DNA of 64,000 nucleotides, taken from contig OY804579.1 of the NCBI GenBank assembly GCA_963680875.1, positions 49,502,536 to 49,566,535 on the forward strand, written 5' to 3'. The stretch's first letter is position 1, and each line of letters opens with the position of its first letter. This document shows, in pieces, positions 1-11,690 of this stretch. The notes beneath the pieces were generated by a model, which saw nothing but the letters and a program-made list of their open reading frames with translations, was not told where the DNA came from and did no database searches. Source of the DNA: Bathymodiolus brooksi (Eukaryota; Mollusca; Bivalvia; Mytilida; Modiolidae). The translations under genes were made by a program, and so were the position numbers.

Positions 1-189
1 CCCGACCCTACTCGCAGCCCTGTCTGTACAGATATCATATAGAAATAAGTATCAAGGAAATCATTGTCAGACAAAAATGTTGGAATGCACTGAAAAAAAA
101 ATGTAAATGTTAGTTTAAACATATTTTATTAATCAATAAATATAGTACAATAAGATAAATTTCAATATGGTATAATACAGATAAATAAA

Positions 190-660
190 GGGATTCTAAA
201 ACAAGTTTAGAAACTTATATTAATTCGCTTCCCTGGTATATCTCTTTACAATAATCAAACTGGTCTCGAAGTTTATACAATTTCAAATTTTAAATTATAA
301 AAAACAATATTATTCTGAATAGATATAAATGTGAAAATTTGCAAATAGATAGAAGAACTAAGCGGTGAAAGAGAGGTGAATCGCTTACTACAGATAATAA
401 TTTTTTGAACTGCTAAAAATAATTCGACATTTTGATTGAGTGCAAGTTTGGGTGATCCAAGAAGAAGTATTTCTGTTGTCAGGTTTATGGGTACATTAAT
501 AGAATTTATGTACATTCGCCTTTGCGCAGTGTATCTCAAACAGTGAAATAAGTAGTGGGTAGTAGATTCAGTTGAACCACAAATACAGTTAGGCGAGTCG
601 ACAATGTTCTTACGGTATAAATGTTGGTTTAAAGAGGAACACTGCATTCGTAATGAAGGA
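190..660 (-). pseudogene. LINE (non-LTR retrotransposon) 3' coding fragment
   Basis: The minus-strand reading frame (647-273) carries a Cys/His pattern typical of the C-terminal end of LINE polyproteins: C-x-C-G, then H-x-L-F-x-C about 12 residues later, then a Tyr and paired Arg. The preceding N-H-L-Y-R-K-N-I type motif fits the same region. Upstream of about 660 no coherent reverse transcriptase frame is visible, so this is a truncated copy. Its AT-rich 3' tail runs to roughly position 100. The family (Jockey/RTE/CR1-like) cannot be fixed from this fragment. It lies beyond the last exon seen of the polycystin gene, probably in an intron. Confidence 0.6.
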
Positions 661-949
661 TTTGTCCAAGGCGACTCCCAGTATAATATTAAAATGGTTT
701 TGAAGAAATATTTGAATTTAGAGAATACTTCAAGGCTTGAATGGATTGACTTAGTCTAATATTATCTGGTTGTAAGTTGTTGGCTCTATTTCTTTAGATA
801 ACTATTTAAGAACTTCTTTTGTGACTAGAATTATTCATTCTGAGCTACAAATTTGAACAATTAATTGTTTTGTCACCTAGATCTGTTTTCATGATAAAAG
901 TTTGTTAATTAAAAAGAAAGCTTTTATCTAAAAAGTCTATTTATATTTT

Positions 950-1190
950 AACCTTCAGGAGCACCTGGGTAAACCCATTGCTTTTTGATTGAATCCGTGT
1001 TGCTCACTTGGTTTAGTTTTCTCTGTTGTGTGTGTTTGTTGGTGTGTTTGACTTCGTCATGTGTCTTGTGTGCTCAATGTTGTGTATGTCTCTGGATTGT
1101 CCATTCTTGATTGTCCGTTCTACTTTCTCTAACGTTTACTTATATCTAGGAATATGTTGTCATGTGCTTAAAATTGAGCACATTGATTGT
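950..1190 (+). repeat. Dispersed repeat family A, partial copy
   Basis: This stretch matches other segments in the window: a GGAGCACCTGGGT-like start, then a T-rich run through TTTTCTGTGTTGTG, TTGTCCATTCTTGATTG and ATCTAACGTTTA. I call this set family A. Fuller copies are at 23520-24060, 36530-36920 and 41495-41950. It is probably the 3' region of a retroelement, but no intact protein is visible. Confidence 0.5.
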
Positions 1191-1600
1191 AGCTAATGAT
1201 TGATAATAATAATGTCAAAAATTGGTGTATAGTTATAAATGGTGAGTTTTTTTTTACCAATAAACTATCTGTTCTATTTATTTGAATTGATTAAGATAAG
1301 ATTTATTTTGTCTTCTCGATTGAGTCGGTTCTTTGGATAGTTCAGGTAAATAGTTTGTTCCTTTCGTATCAACCTTATGATTATTGTGTTCACTGTTAAT
1401 TCGGCTACTTCGAGGTAAAGCATTGATCCGGTCAACTTCGACATAGCGAGGTTAAACCTTAAACCCCGAAGTACAGCTACATGCCACAAAACAAATGTAT
1501 ATGCATGGATAGTATTGAAATAAACTTTAAGAAGGCATTTTGGTTCCATGCTTTATACGGATTATCTCCCGTTTTTGCCTAATTTTTTTAACCGCCCTAC

Positions 1601-1828
1601 CTGATGACTTTCACTGTTATCAAATCTACGAAGAATACATGCTAGAATCACATAGAGAACCACTACTGCAATTAGAGTACCATATACAGCGGCATTCGTA
1701 ATATCAAACTTGGCCCAAACTGTATGAAAATCAATCATATTTGGAATGGCAAACGTTGATGCAAACAGTGAACCTGCTCCTGGTAAACAGCGACATGCTG
1801 TCTCATTCAGAGTAGAGAATGATAGAAC
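1601..1828 (-). CDS. Polycystin-1 family exon: GPS C-terminal half and first membrane helix
   Basis: Read from 1828 down, this 228-nt exon has a CAG acceptor and a GTAGGG donor, and both ends are phase 0. It encodes the T-x-C-x-C part of the GPS motif (ETACRC), then a linker ending in IDFHTVWAKF, then about 20 hydrophobic residues (AAVYGTLIAVVVLYVILACI) followed by RR. In polycystin-1 proteins the GPS cleavage motif is directly followed by the first of 11 membrane helices in exactly this order. The previous exon ends in the residues that complete the GPS. No PLAT-domain exon was found in bases 1-1600, so the rest lies off the left edge. Confidence is high for the family and moderate for the ortholog. 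Confidence 0.88.
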
Positions 1829-2370
1829 CTGAAATATATATTAAATACAATGTTGTGGTGCAGTATAGGTAGAGGTTATCGCGATATCAACATCTTTTTG
1901 TGTTGAAAATATTAAATGTGTTTGTCCTGCAATTGTTTGATTGTGAGTACTAATAAAGGGGGTCAAATGAACTAGAACGACAGAAATAAACGGCAACAGT
2001 ATAAATGCTGACATCACAGATGACACCATTGAAAACGATTAGAACGACACTTGTTTGTTATTTTCAGACAATTTGACAGGTGTTTTGGACTTTTTGATAT
2101 CGCAGGATAAACACAATATTCTCTTTTCTACCAGTTTCTAAGGCTCGTACAGATAAGCTATATATTTTCCGATAATCGACGTATATTGTATATATTCACC
2201 ATGGTCCTGTATGAATACATGAAGTCCCACAAGAATGATGTCCAAGACTTGTCCGAAAATACCAAAGTAAAAAAAAATGAAAATTTTATCACCGCATTAT
2301 TTCCATAGACAATGAAGGATGTCAGAAAATATATAAACAAAGTATACACCATTGCATTGTAATTGCATAC

Positions 2371-2567
2371 CGTACATCCATTTGGATCCCACGTTTCCCT
2401 ATTAGGATCGTAGACTCTACAACCTGTAGTTACTATGACAACACTTATATTCGCGGTTGCAAGATCTGGAGAGGCATTGGTAATGTTGTCAGTGCTTCGT
2501 CGTCTCCTGGATAGTAATGTGACATTCCCAGATTTCTCTTCCCCTACAATAGTCAATTGATGGATTA
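2371..2567 (-). CDS. Polycystin-1 family exon: end of GAIN domain and first half of GPS
   Basis: This 197-nt exon starts after CAG in phase 1 (it completes a GTA codon with the G from the exon at 3979-3520) and ends phase 0 before GTATGC. The protein contains a basic run (SRRRRS), an NxT-rich stretch, a beta-strand-like segment (ANISVVIVTTG) and the GPS signature C-x-V-Y-D...W-D-P-N-G-C-T. The aromatic and Cys pattern matches the GPS of adhesion GPCRs and polycystins, where the receptor self-cleaves. Codon phase and motif both continue into 1828-1601. Confidence 0.85.
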
Positions 2568-2920
2568 CTGTTTGATACTCATATTAGCTATATATCAGCT
2601 ATATGGTAGGTATAGAAACCAGATTCACACTATGTTTCAAATTTTATTACCACGTTTGTCGTCAAGGGGAAAGTATACAAGTTAAATATCCAAATGTGTG
2701 AAGAACTATACATACAAACATCACTATATGTGGATCTATGTAATCAATTATACATACTACCGTATGTTGCACTTTACACAGTAATCATACAATGATTAAT
2801 TGTCGAAAACCGACGGCTGATCACACTCCAATACTATCCACTCCCCATTCGTGGGTCAACTGACAAGAGAATTCCCAGGACCCATGATCTATTTTTGCAA
2901 GGCGTGTAGGCCCTTTGGTT

Positions 2921-3041
2921 TACTTGCTCCCAAAACTTTAAAAAAAATATTTGGTCTTCCAAGACTTTGAGCGTTCCTGATGAAGGTTATTCCAGAAACA
3001 CGTCGTGCGTACTAAATTAGATATCTACGTTTTAATAACAT
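2921..3041 (+). repeat. Dispersed repeat family B, 3' portion
   Basis: The segment ends GATGAAGGTTATTCCAGAAA, CGTCGTGCGTACTAAATTAG and ATATCTACGTTTTAAT, the 3' signature of family B. It lies in the intron between exons 3979-3520 and 2567-2371. Confidence 0.6.
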
Positions 3042-3519
3042 TTTGATTATTTCCCACTATCGTTTTACAGCCAATCAATTCACAGTTTCTTAAAAGAGCA
3101 TGGATTCCTGACAAATTAAAATAATAAAATGAGAGGATTGAATCGTTAATACCTGTGAGTTATCAACGATGATTGCTTTATAGACTAGACAAATCGTGTC
3201 TTTCATAATGTGTCCAGTCCGTCTAATAAGAGTGATGTTATGTTGTTACTGAAACCATTAACTACAGATCAGTTACGGAACAAAGCTGAAACGACTATTT
3301 TCATATGAATTGATCCACTCGTGATGAGTACAGAGTATCGCAGCGTGATTAGCCGTGTGTTACAGACGATTACAATGATTATAACAAAATAAAAGGGCAT
3401 ATTATGTAATTAAAACTTCTAAAACAATATATAAAAAATGAGATTCGATAACCTTCTAACACCTTCACATTGGACAAAACATTACAATTTTCATTAAGAC
3501 AGATACTCTAATTTAATAC

Positions 3520-3979
3520 CTGCTATAGGTTTCATTGCTATGTAAACATCCCCTTTCTGTAAGACACCAGACGGTATGAACACTTTAAATCCATATGTTT
3601 CCCAGTCTGTAGATTTTATAACTGTAGCAAAATCGTTCACAGTTTCCGTTGGAATAGTTTCGGACCTTGCGTAGAATGAAAATAATTGGACAAAATCAAC
3701 ATTATCTAGGTCAATTCCTGTAGGTTTTATATATGTAATCAAACCGTCGTTAGAATCTGTCATTTTACATTTAAAGTACATAAATGATATCGATCCACCC
3801 TCAACGTAAATTGGTTCATAGTTCTTAAAATAAGATACTGCTTCGTTACTAATAGTCATTGTAAGTGGGAATTCTATGAGTTTGTCATCACCATCAAGTG
3901 CTTCAATTTTTATGATACTGCCTTTTATGGCCTTTGCACCATTGACATGTAGTAATGGTGATTTCTTGAAAGTTGCAAC
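3520..3979 (-). CDS. Polycystin-1 family exon: GAIN domain beta-sandwich
   Basis: The 460-nt exon begins after a TTTCAG acceptor (VATFKKSP...) in phase 0 and ends with one base before GTATTA. It encodes about 153 residues of mostly beta-type sequence, with segments such as ISFMYFKCKM, ITYIKPTGI and FVQLFSFYAR, ending in GDVYIAMKPIAG. This fits the C-terminal beta-sandwich of the GAIN domain that precedes the GPS. The frame stays open past the donor for about 9 codons before a stop, so the donor, not the stop, defines the end. Phase matches both neighbours. Confidence 0.8.
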
Positions 3980-4169
3980 CTGAAATTTGTAACATACAGA
4001 ATTCTGAAAGTAACCAGTAAAATTGTACATGCTATTTTTGGAATGATAAAGCGTTTAAACGATCAATAACCTTCGACAACTGGTGAAGGTAAGTGGAAAA
4101 TACTTACATGACAGCAGCATTTTACTAAGATTGGAAGTTTCGGCCAATAAGACTATCGTTATCCTGCAA

Positions 4170-4380
4170 CTTTTTTTGATGCGCTGTGCCAAGTCAGGAA
4201 AGGATCGGTCATGTATATGTATTAAAGGTATATATTTTTGCCGCCGTTTTTACTATTACATTTAGGAACCGTTCCGAAAACAGTCTCATTTTTTGCTTTG
4301 TTTTTCATTTTATCAGAGGGTTTCATTTTTTGCCATCTCGATATAAAAATAGAACAGATATTTGTATGATTTAAAAATCA
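4170..4380 (+). repeat. Unclassified dispersed-repeat-like intronic sequence
   Basis: GCTGTGCCAAGTCAGGAAAG and the following T-rich stretch resemble pieces seen at 49080-49260 and in the 19.1/48.2-kb repeat (TGTACCAAGTCAGGGTC). No reading frame of interest is visible. It is probably an old retroelement remnant. Confidence 0.3.
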
Positions 4381-4785
4381 TTTGTCATATACCTCCAAAA
4401 TCAAACACGTCTTCCCCTTCTTAAATAAGGTTAATTGTCCAAATAAATGTAACATTATGCTCATTTGACATTGTATTTTGATATATAACAATCAGGAATT
4501 GTATATGCTCTATTATTTTAATGAAAGAAAAGACAATGTTCGTTTTTGATCTTCAACCTTATATTTCGTTGTTTGTTAGGGGGTCGTATTTGAATGTAGT
4601 TTGTGTTTATGGTTAAGATAATTTTCAAAAGACATTATTTTCTATCTTCAAACTCCTCGGAGTTACAATCTAGTGCCCAAAAGAGAAACGTCGCCAGAAA
4701 AAAGGTTTCGCTTACTGATACTCATCTTAATTGTTACGTTTCCAGACCCCTACACAAGTCTGGGAGTATGCGTTATGATCATGGT

Positions 4786-5032
4786 GTTTAACGCCACTCT
4801 CAACAATATTTCAGTTACATCGTTGAAGTCAATTTTATTGGTGGAGGAAACCGGTGTACCCGGAGAAAACCACTGACCTGCCGTAAGTTCACCGAAAATC
4901 TTTATAACAATAATGTTATATCGAGTACACCTCTCCATGAGCGGGATTCGAACTCACAACTTTAGTGGTGATAGGCACTGATTACATAGGTAATTGTACA
5001 AACTACCACACGATCACGACCACGATCGCCCC
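4786..5032 (-). mobile_element. tRNA-derived SINE, near full length
   Basis: On the minus strand it has a tRNA-like head with a B-box-like GAGTTCGAATCCCGCTCATG at about 4950-4930 and a region equivalent to the A box near 5010. It ends in the shared tail that includes TTGTTGAGAGTGGCGTTAAA. At least nine other copies or fragments in this window share that tail. It lies in the intron between exons 5594-5355 and 3979-3520. Confidence 0.7.
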
Positions 5033-5354
5033 TGACTGGGAGTATCATCGGTCTATTCGATATAACACGTATATCTCTAAAATATTCTACGTTTTATTTG
5101 TTTTAGAGAAACGTGACAGCGCATATAATATAAATAATCAAACATTTTGAATATCAAAAATAAGACCACGAGTAACCGAACACCGCATGAATTAATAAAC
5201 TAATGTGCGGAGCTTGACTTTTAACTCAGTCATTGATTAAACACAATATATATATAATATGAAGTAAGTTAATGATAAACAATACTTCTCGGTTCGGTAT
5301 TTAACTACATTCTACGTGTCCCCTCTTTTTCTGATAAAATATTATTTTGTATAC

Positions 5355-5594
5355 CTTCAACTGAATATTTGTAGCCGTTACATTTCCCAATGTTTCGTTA
5401 TTAAAATCAAAAGTAAATCCATCTCTCTTTATGATAGATTTGTTAGTAAAATGTTCAATGTTGTCTTTCTCTAAGCTGATATTGATGTTTTCCTTCCGTA
5501 TGTTCTTTTCTGATTCTGCATATGCCATTATTGATGATGTTATATTAAAGGCTTCATCCAAAGCATCAAACATCAATCGAGTATTCCGCATTAT
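5355..5594 (-). CDS. Polycystin-1 family exon: GAIN helical region
   Basis: This 240-nt exon (80 codons, phase 0 at both ends) lies between an AG acceptor (TCTAG|ATA) and a GTATAC donor. It encodes IMRNTRLMFDALDEAFNITS followed by a charged, N-glycosylation-rich stretch and ends with the beta-type segment GNVTATNIQLK. The helical start with a Leu/Phe heptad resembles the alpha-helical subdomain of GAIN domains. It joins in phase to 6508-6273 upstream and 3979-3520 downstream. Confidence 0.78.
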
Positions 5595-6272
5595 CTAGAA
5601 TTGAAAGTATGCATATCTGGTCTCAATAAATGACAGTACAGTTAAAACTAAAGACTTATTTAATTTTAACCTATATATAAATGAAAACTGCTCATAAAGG
5701 CCACTTTTGAGGTTCCCTTGAATGGCTTATATCTACAGGTATTATTATTATTATTATTTTAAAAAAATAATTTAATTAGTGAGCTAGTGAATGCTGGTTA
5801 GCTCATAGTGAGCAATCTGGCAATCTATATAACGACTAGAACAAGCCACATTCAGTGCGATGATGATGATGTCCGTTTTGTCCTAGACAAAAAACACTTA
5901 GTTGGATTTTTCTAATGCTAGCTCACTGAAACAATAGTCCGTGAGTAGACTTGTCATTGTTCTTAATACCTAATGATGTGTAAATAGCGGAGAAGCAGCA
6001 AATGCCAAATTTATAGTCTTTTGTTCGACCCGATCAACCGGTGCTAGAACCTCAGGTCGAGTATATGCTTGACAAGCATTCTAACCAATACATCGCCGAC
6101 GCAGTCTTTTATTTGTTAATGAACGTACCACGATATCTGCTGTTAAATTCAGAAATGACAAAAAGAATTATGTCTATATGGAAACTAAACAAATAAAAGT
6201 CAGACCCCGGAAGAAGCGAAAATCTGTAATGAGCAAAAGTAATATGATTTCTATATCATAGAAAATACTCAC

Positions 6273-6508
6273 AGCATTTGCAAGCCTCTTCTTACGTGCT
6301 TGTATAATCCGTCGTTTTTCATACATCCTTTCAGCAACTTCTCTATATACGAGACCCTTCTCCATGAACGTGTCATATTCACTAGGGTGATATGCATGGT
6401 AATCCCGTAAATCTTCCTCAACTTGTTCTACTGTTAAAGTCGTATTTACATCCTCGTCACCAGCAGTTTGAAAAAGATCGAGATTTTTCGATAGAAGGCC
6501 AATCATTT
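6273..6508 (-). CDS. Polycystin-1 family exon: charged helical segment before the GAIN core
   Basis: This 236-nt exon starts after TTTTAG and ends before GTGAGT. The only open frame needs one base from the upstream exon (phase 1), and it ends in phase 0. The sequence MIGLLSKNLDLFQTAG is followed by about 60 strongly charged residues with an ERMYEKRR / ARKKR basic patch. The nearest upstream exon found (16819-16673) ends in phase 0, which does not fit, so an exon of length 1 mod 3 (or several adding to that) is missing in the 10-kb gap between them. Confidence 0.65.
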
Positions 6509-6878
6509 CTAAAACAAACGGTATAATTTCATGTTAACGTAAACTTATTTTCAAATTGCTCTTTAACCCTTGCCCTTGGATTAGCATCGGTGGTGTAATG
6601 TCTGAGTTATCCTTTATATTGAGCATTGGGTTTTCGTGCTTCACATTCAAGATATCAAAGATCGAAATACAAATTGAAATCAACAATAATCAACATGTGA
6701 GTAAGAAATAAAATCAAAAATGGCGAAAACAAACAGAAAACAAAAATATGGCGTCGCCGCATATTCTATAAGCATTGATATCATTAGAGAGTGTAACATG
6801 TTTTATCAATACTTCCCATAGATTTTCGTTCAAGATTGTGTTTGAAGATTTTGTGTCTTTTTTTTCGAGGTCCTTCAG

Positions 6879-6990
6879 TTGTTAGAAGAGGAAGGACAGA
6901 AGGAAAAAGAAAGAATAAAGAAGGAAAAGGAAGAAAATACAGCCAAAGAAATAAGGAAGAGGGCCTTAGATAACTGCACACCTAAGAAAG
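6879..6990 (+). pseudogene. Harbinger accessory (Myb-like/coiled-coil) protein, exon a
   Basis: The exon begins after a pyrimidine tract and TTCAG and ends one base into a codon before GTATAAC. It encodes LLEEEGQKEKERIKKEKEEN and further Lys/Glu-rich helix, then a short KKG end. The protein continues in phase in 7707-7975. The N-terminal DNA-binding (trihelix/Myb-like) part expected for a Harbinger partner protein was not found upstream, so the gene appears 5'-truncated or has earlier exons lost. The link to Harbinger is inferred from the charged coiled-coil tail and from the transposase lying convergently 1.6 kb downstream. Confidence 0.45.
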
Positions 6991-7706
6991 GTATAACTTT
7001 AGACATACCTGTATTAGAATTTAACTGGATGTGCATCTTAAATTGTGCTTGCAACCCCTTTGTGATGCATTGATTAAAGGCGTCCCTGCATATGCATGGT
7101 TATACATGTATATTGGAACACAAAACATGTAATCACATGCAGAAAAAAATATTTATTTGTTTTTTAAATTTCTTTTAGAAAACTGTCATTATTGTGATTA
7201 AATGGTAGAGGTATGACTTGACAGTGATTCCAATTATAAATGACAATGCAATTTATCACATTCAAGGTAAAAATCAGAAATATTTACAAAGAATGTTAAA
7301 GCATGTCCCAATGAATTTCTGAATGCCAATAGAAAATATTCCATTCTAATCCTAACCACTTGGCATGTATTGTTGATATTCACATAAAAATATCGGAGAT
7401 AGACATAAAAAGGCATATTGATTAACAAAAAGAAACAAAAAATAATAATAAGATAAAAAAAAAGTAAAACAAAAGATAAACAAAAAGGGGGCAAATGTAA
7501 ATCAGAGTAATATTTCCATAAAATGATGTTATTTTTGCCAATATAAGATTGCAGAGAAAAAAGGTAGGTAGTCAACACACATATGTTCTTCTTGCCGAAA
7601 AATACAATCCTTACTTTTCATGAAGGTATTGGTAACTAAAGGTAAATTTTCTGTGAAACCTCTTTTTAAAAATAAAATTGTGATTACACTATGTTTATTC
7701 ATACAG

Positions 7707-7975
7707 GCCTAGGTGATGATGAAAATTGTGATGGGACACCAGTTAAAAGAAGTGCTAGTAGTACCAACAACATAATAGGCTACCTGAAGGAGAACAATGA
7801 AAATGAAGTCAACCTAAAAAAGGAGGAAATAAATATCAGAAAAGATGAACTAAGACTTGAACGAGAAAAATTTGAGTTGGACAGACAAGAAAGACAACAG
7901 AAAATGGAAGCAGAAAAACAGGAAAAGAAATTAATGCTTGAACTTATGACAACATGCATTGGACAAAGACTTTAA
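7707..7975 (+). pseudogene. Harbinger accessory protein, terminal exon
   Basis: This follows a TACAG acceptor. The codon split across the intron gives Gly, then LGDDENCDGTPVKRS, a linker, and about 55 residues of continuous charged helix with Glu/Lys/Arg heptads (NLKKEEINIRKDELRLEREK and on), ending QRL and TAA at 7973-7975. Such tails are common in the second, DNA-binding protein that PIF/Harbinger elements encode alongside the transposase, where the helix mediates complex formation. It could instead be a host gene derived from one. The intron 6991-7706 has GT..AG borders. Confidence 0.5.
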
Positions 7976-8530
7976 ATAAAAAAAGATTTACAAATCAAAA
8001 GAAATAAACAGTAATTAAAAGTCTTAATTCCTAGAACTTCTTTGCTGGAAAAATGTTCAGTCCCTACTATCAAAACAGCTTAACTTAATGTGCCATAATT
8101 ATCAGACCCATCCATTCGTCTGTAAACAAAATCTGATTATCTCTCTGACTTTGTAGACATCTTCTGATGAAATACTTTTAAAACCCTCTCCAAAAATGAA
8201 GATCAAAGCATAGATATGAATCAGTAAATTATGTCTGTCGGTATTTCTGTCTGTGCAATCCATGTAAATCTTTGGTCCATAAATTTACAATGTCTTTGAT
8301 ATCATGCACCATAGAATATGCATAGGCCTCGATTTTGCTTAAAATTGCTCTCATGGATCCAATCAAGAATATGAAGATTGTCATCGGCTGTTTCATATTG
8401 ATTTTCCATGCTTATTGATGACACTTGATTTTCATCATGATTGTTAAAATGTGTCTTCTCAATGAGAGCAAATGAATAATAAACTTGACAGATCACAAAT
8501 TTAAGATGATGGATATTGTAACTGAATATA

Positions 8531-8683
8531 AGGCCTGTTTTTTTAATTCTCAAACTTGTTTATGGTTGAAAACAACCTGAAACATGTTTGAATCATAAAC
8601 ATAATACCACAACGAAACAAAACCACTCAACCGTAAAAATGTTTTAAACCAGGTTAATGGTTGAGAATTAAAAAACCAGGCCT
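8531..8683. mobile_element. Short MITE with ~25-bp TIRs and ATA target duplication
   Basis: The left end reads AGGCCTGTTTTTTTAATTCT and the right end is its near-perfect inverse complement (AGAATTAAAAAACCAGGCCT). ATA flanks both sides (8528-8530, 8684-8686). A 3-bp target duplication made of A and T fits PIF/Harbinger insertion preference. It sits between the putative Harbinger accessory gene and transposase, so it may be a nested non-autonomous relative. Confidence 0.7.
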
Positions 8684-8774
8684 ATAGGAACACATAAACT
8701 AAAACAAATCTTTTAAGTTCAAGGTCACAAACCCGGAAGGCTATGGGAATTTCAATGAATTTGAATTTTGATGT

Positions 8775-9012
8775 TTAATGCCTCTTTCAGCAATATTTCA
8801 GCTATATCATGGCGACCAGTTTTAGTGGTGGAGGAAGCCGGAGTACACCACCGACCATGGGCAAGTAACTGGTAAGCTTTATCACTTGTCGAGTAAGTCG
8901 AGTGCACCCTTTTTGTAATTTACAAAGCTGGGCGCGAACCCAAGCCGTATTGGTGATAGGCTTGTATGAGTTGTTAGATCCAGCGACCTAACTCATTGAG
9001 CCACCCGGGCTC
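8775..9012 (-). mobile_element. tRNA-derived SINE, variant subfamily
   Basis: On the minus strand it starts GAGCCCGGGTGGCTCAATGA, a tRNA-like head with an A-box-like region, followed by GGGTTCGCGCCCAGC as the B box. The tail is TGAAATATTGCTGAAAGAGG. A second copy of the same subfamily is at 45762-46016 on the plus strand. Tails are shared with the main SINE, but the heads differ. Confidence 0.75.
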
Positions 9013-9570
9013 CGAATTTCAATGACAAATATGAGATATCGTTTGTTGAGGACACGGTGAAGGGAGAAAGGAGACAACGAAACAAGCCAAGATGTCAGCA
9101 ACGCAACTCTCCCCAAACCAAAAAAAATATACAGTACAAAGAGAGACATACCATGACTAATCACTGAGATAGTGATGTCGCACTCTAAGAATGATACTGA
9201 AAATCTTTTTATTTTATTTTCCTGAGAGTGGTTAGTTTTATCACTTTCAATTCAGAAAAAAATGAAGTTATCTCCAACAGAAAAAAAACCCAGATCACTC
9301 TTAGAGTGGGGCACCACTTTCACGGTGATTAGACTATAGTCATGGTTTTTCTCGTTCTGTACTGTACTGTACACATTTTCAGGACTTTTTTTCAAACTGA
9401 TGGAAAAAGGGATATAGAGGAAATAAATTCCGTGAATACAGCTGCCTGCACCATAAACACAAACATCACGGATTCGAAATGGTTTAATAAATTGATAAAT
9501 AAAGCCTCGTGCAACAATAATATGATTTAATGCAATTTGAAAATTCAAAATGCATGATTTCATTTCAACG

Positions 9571-10623
9571 TCAACCTCGTAAATATTCTAGAAGGGCTGG
9601 TGGCTGAAGGTTGAAGAAACTGCTTGTTTCACTTCCGTACATACACATATGACAGTTAGTGAGTAAAACAGCAACTGTATAATATTTTTCGACAGGTTGT
9701 AGGTAGACTTTTGATTTTTTTTAAAGTCAAGGTATGCAAATAACGACAGTACTTTACCAAAGACCCATTCAACACAAATGCGGACAGCAAACATTCTTTT
9801 GTTGAATATCATTTGATTTCTTGAAATTGCACCACCACGGTACGGCGGTATGATGTAGCCATCACCAAGTGGGTATGCAGGGTCACCATAAACAGAAAAT
9901 ATATGACCATTGGGAGAAATCATATGGTTAGCCATTTGTGCCAATACATTACTTTCCCTTAACAGTCCAGCATCATGGCGGCGCCCCTCAATCGGTCCAT
10001 AAAGATGCGATATAAGACCATTCGGAATAACAATGCTTTGAAACTTGAGTCCATGAACTCTCTTATGACCGTTCAAGACCAGTTTTTGATTTAGTTGCGG
10101 TCTACAAATAGGACTGACCGTTCCATCTATGAATCCCCAACAATTTTCCAGCGGTGTGTTACGATCAGAAACAGCTTCAGCATAATTGCGCAAATGTTCA
10201 TATGATAACCATTCTCGGCTTAGGTCAGAAAGAAGATGATTGTGTGTATTATAAAGATAATCGATGACGTGGTTATATATGTATGAAATTTCAACTTTGG
10301 TTCTCCCCAAAACATGTTCTAGATCTTCTAATCGACATGGATAGGCAAGTCTACGGAGAACTATGCACAAACCTTCTACACCAGAGGCCACTGTACGGTT
10401 GTTGCAAATAATATTTTTCTGGTAATCGGAGTACATTACTAAGAATATTTATATCTTCTCTTCCAAATCGGAACATTGTGCGGCATTGATCATTTGTTAA
10501 ATTGTCAATGTCAAGCTTTTGATATGCAAGAACTTTTTCTTCATTAAGCGATGAGAGCAATAGCAAGTCATCATCATTTTCTAATGCAGCCAATACGACT
10601 TTTTCCGCCATAATAATTTCAAA
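9571..10623 (-). pseudogene. PIF/Harbinger transposase (HARBI1-like), frameshifted
   Basis: The first frame (10626 down to about 10419) gives a start region with DDDLLLLSSL and RMFRFGREDINILSNVL. The second (about 10430-9720) gives IICNNRTVASGVEGLCIVLR, then the nuclease core: GFIDGT, GHKRVHGLKFQS, GRRHDAGLL, VYGDPAYPL, and RICVEWVFGK. These are the conserved acidic blocks of the DDE_Tnp_4 nuclease. A third frame supplies the C-terminus to a TGA at 9573-9571. Two single-base frameshifts in A/T runs near 10419 and 9720 therefore break the gene. The function in intact relatives is cut-and-paste transposition with 3-bp target duplications. It lies antisense to nothing known, inside the polycystin intron. 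Confidence 0.85.
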
Positions 10624-11562
10624 CACAACATAAAAAACATTGAAACTGACTGGTTTATGAATTAAAGCTGACCAATCAGCGCTTTGATAACATCCAGGTT
10701 ATACACGTACACGTGATGTTTGCTTAACTGCACGCGAAATCGCATTACAATGACGTGTACGGGTACCTCTAACTAGACGTAGAAGTACACGTACACGTCC
10801 GCTTGCTTAACCTCTCTAATATTAACAGAACTTCTGATTTTCCTTCGTCTCAAGATATTGCACTGAAATACTGCCATATATAAATAAACCATCTAGTTTG
10901 GTATTACTTCATAAAATGAAAAACAAACAAAAGAATACCAGTCCATACTGTAGGAACAGTTCCAGTAGACAAATCGTATAATGAGGCAACATCTATACCC
11001 CTAACACACATACACACCGCCGCTAAATTTACTGGCTTGGTACAGGCACTTCAAAAGTGTCGGAGTTAAAACAGCAAATATAAATAAACCAACTAGTCTG
11101 GAATTACTTAAATATCATAAATAAATAAACCAGTTAGTCTTGTGAATTATGGTAAAGGAAAGGGTTATATTATAAATTAGGTGAAATTATCAACTTTGTT
11201 TCCCTTAGTGTTCCTCTCAAGCAACTTACGCTCGAGAGAACAAGAACACATAAATACAAGGAATTTTGTTTTCAAGACTTGTGAGATAATTTGAAAACCT
11301 TACTCATATTTTGATTTTCTCAAAACTACGATATGATGTGGAAAACCATCACATATGAATAAATTATTGTTCTCGAATTCGGTTTAATTGAAATTTAACG
11401 ACTTACCAGAAGTTGAATCTTGTATGCCTGTCAGTTCTGACATTGGGAAAGGTTTTATTTTGGTTTGCCCCCGAATGGTCTTTAACAATGTCCTACTTGA
11501 ATTAAAAACCGTTTCCTGCAAGCAGAAAGTGTTCAAAACATTATTTTCATTGGATACCATGT

Positions 11563-11690
11563 TTAGACCCACTAGTTTACTTACTCCCAAAGACTTAATT
11601 ATATGGCTTGCCAATCTTTTGACCTTGGGCACTCCTCATGAAGATTATATTCCAGAAACATGGCGTGTGTACTAAATAAGTAAGAAATAA
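11563..11690 (+). repeat. Dispersed repeat family B, partial copy
   Basis: This is a diverged copy of family B, defined by the ending CTGATGAAGGTTATTCCAGA, then a GCGTCGTGCGCACTAAAT-like block, then GATATCTACGTTTTT. About a dozen copies in both orientations occur in the window, suggesting the 3' end of an abundant non-LTR element. Confidence 0.5.

Noticed and set aside
273..647. The last ORF taken as a host zinc-finger protein
   Set aside because: The Cys/His spacing and context fit a LINE C-terminus better. It is annotated as such.
1274..1549. PLAT-domain exon of the polycystin gene
   Set aside because: The frame lacks PLAT-like residues and has no acceptor in the right phase. The PLAT exons probably lie off the left edge.
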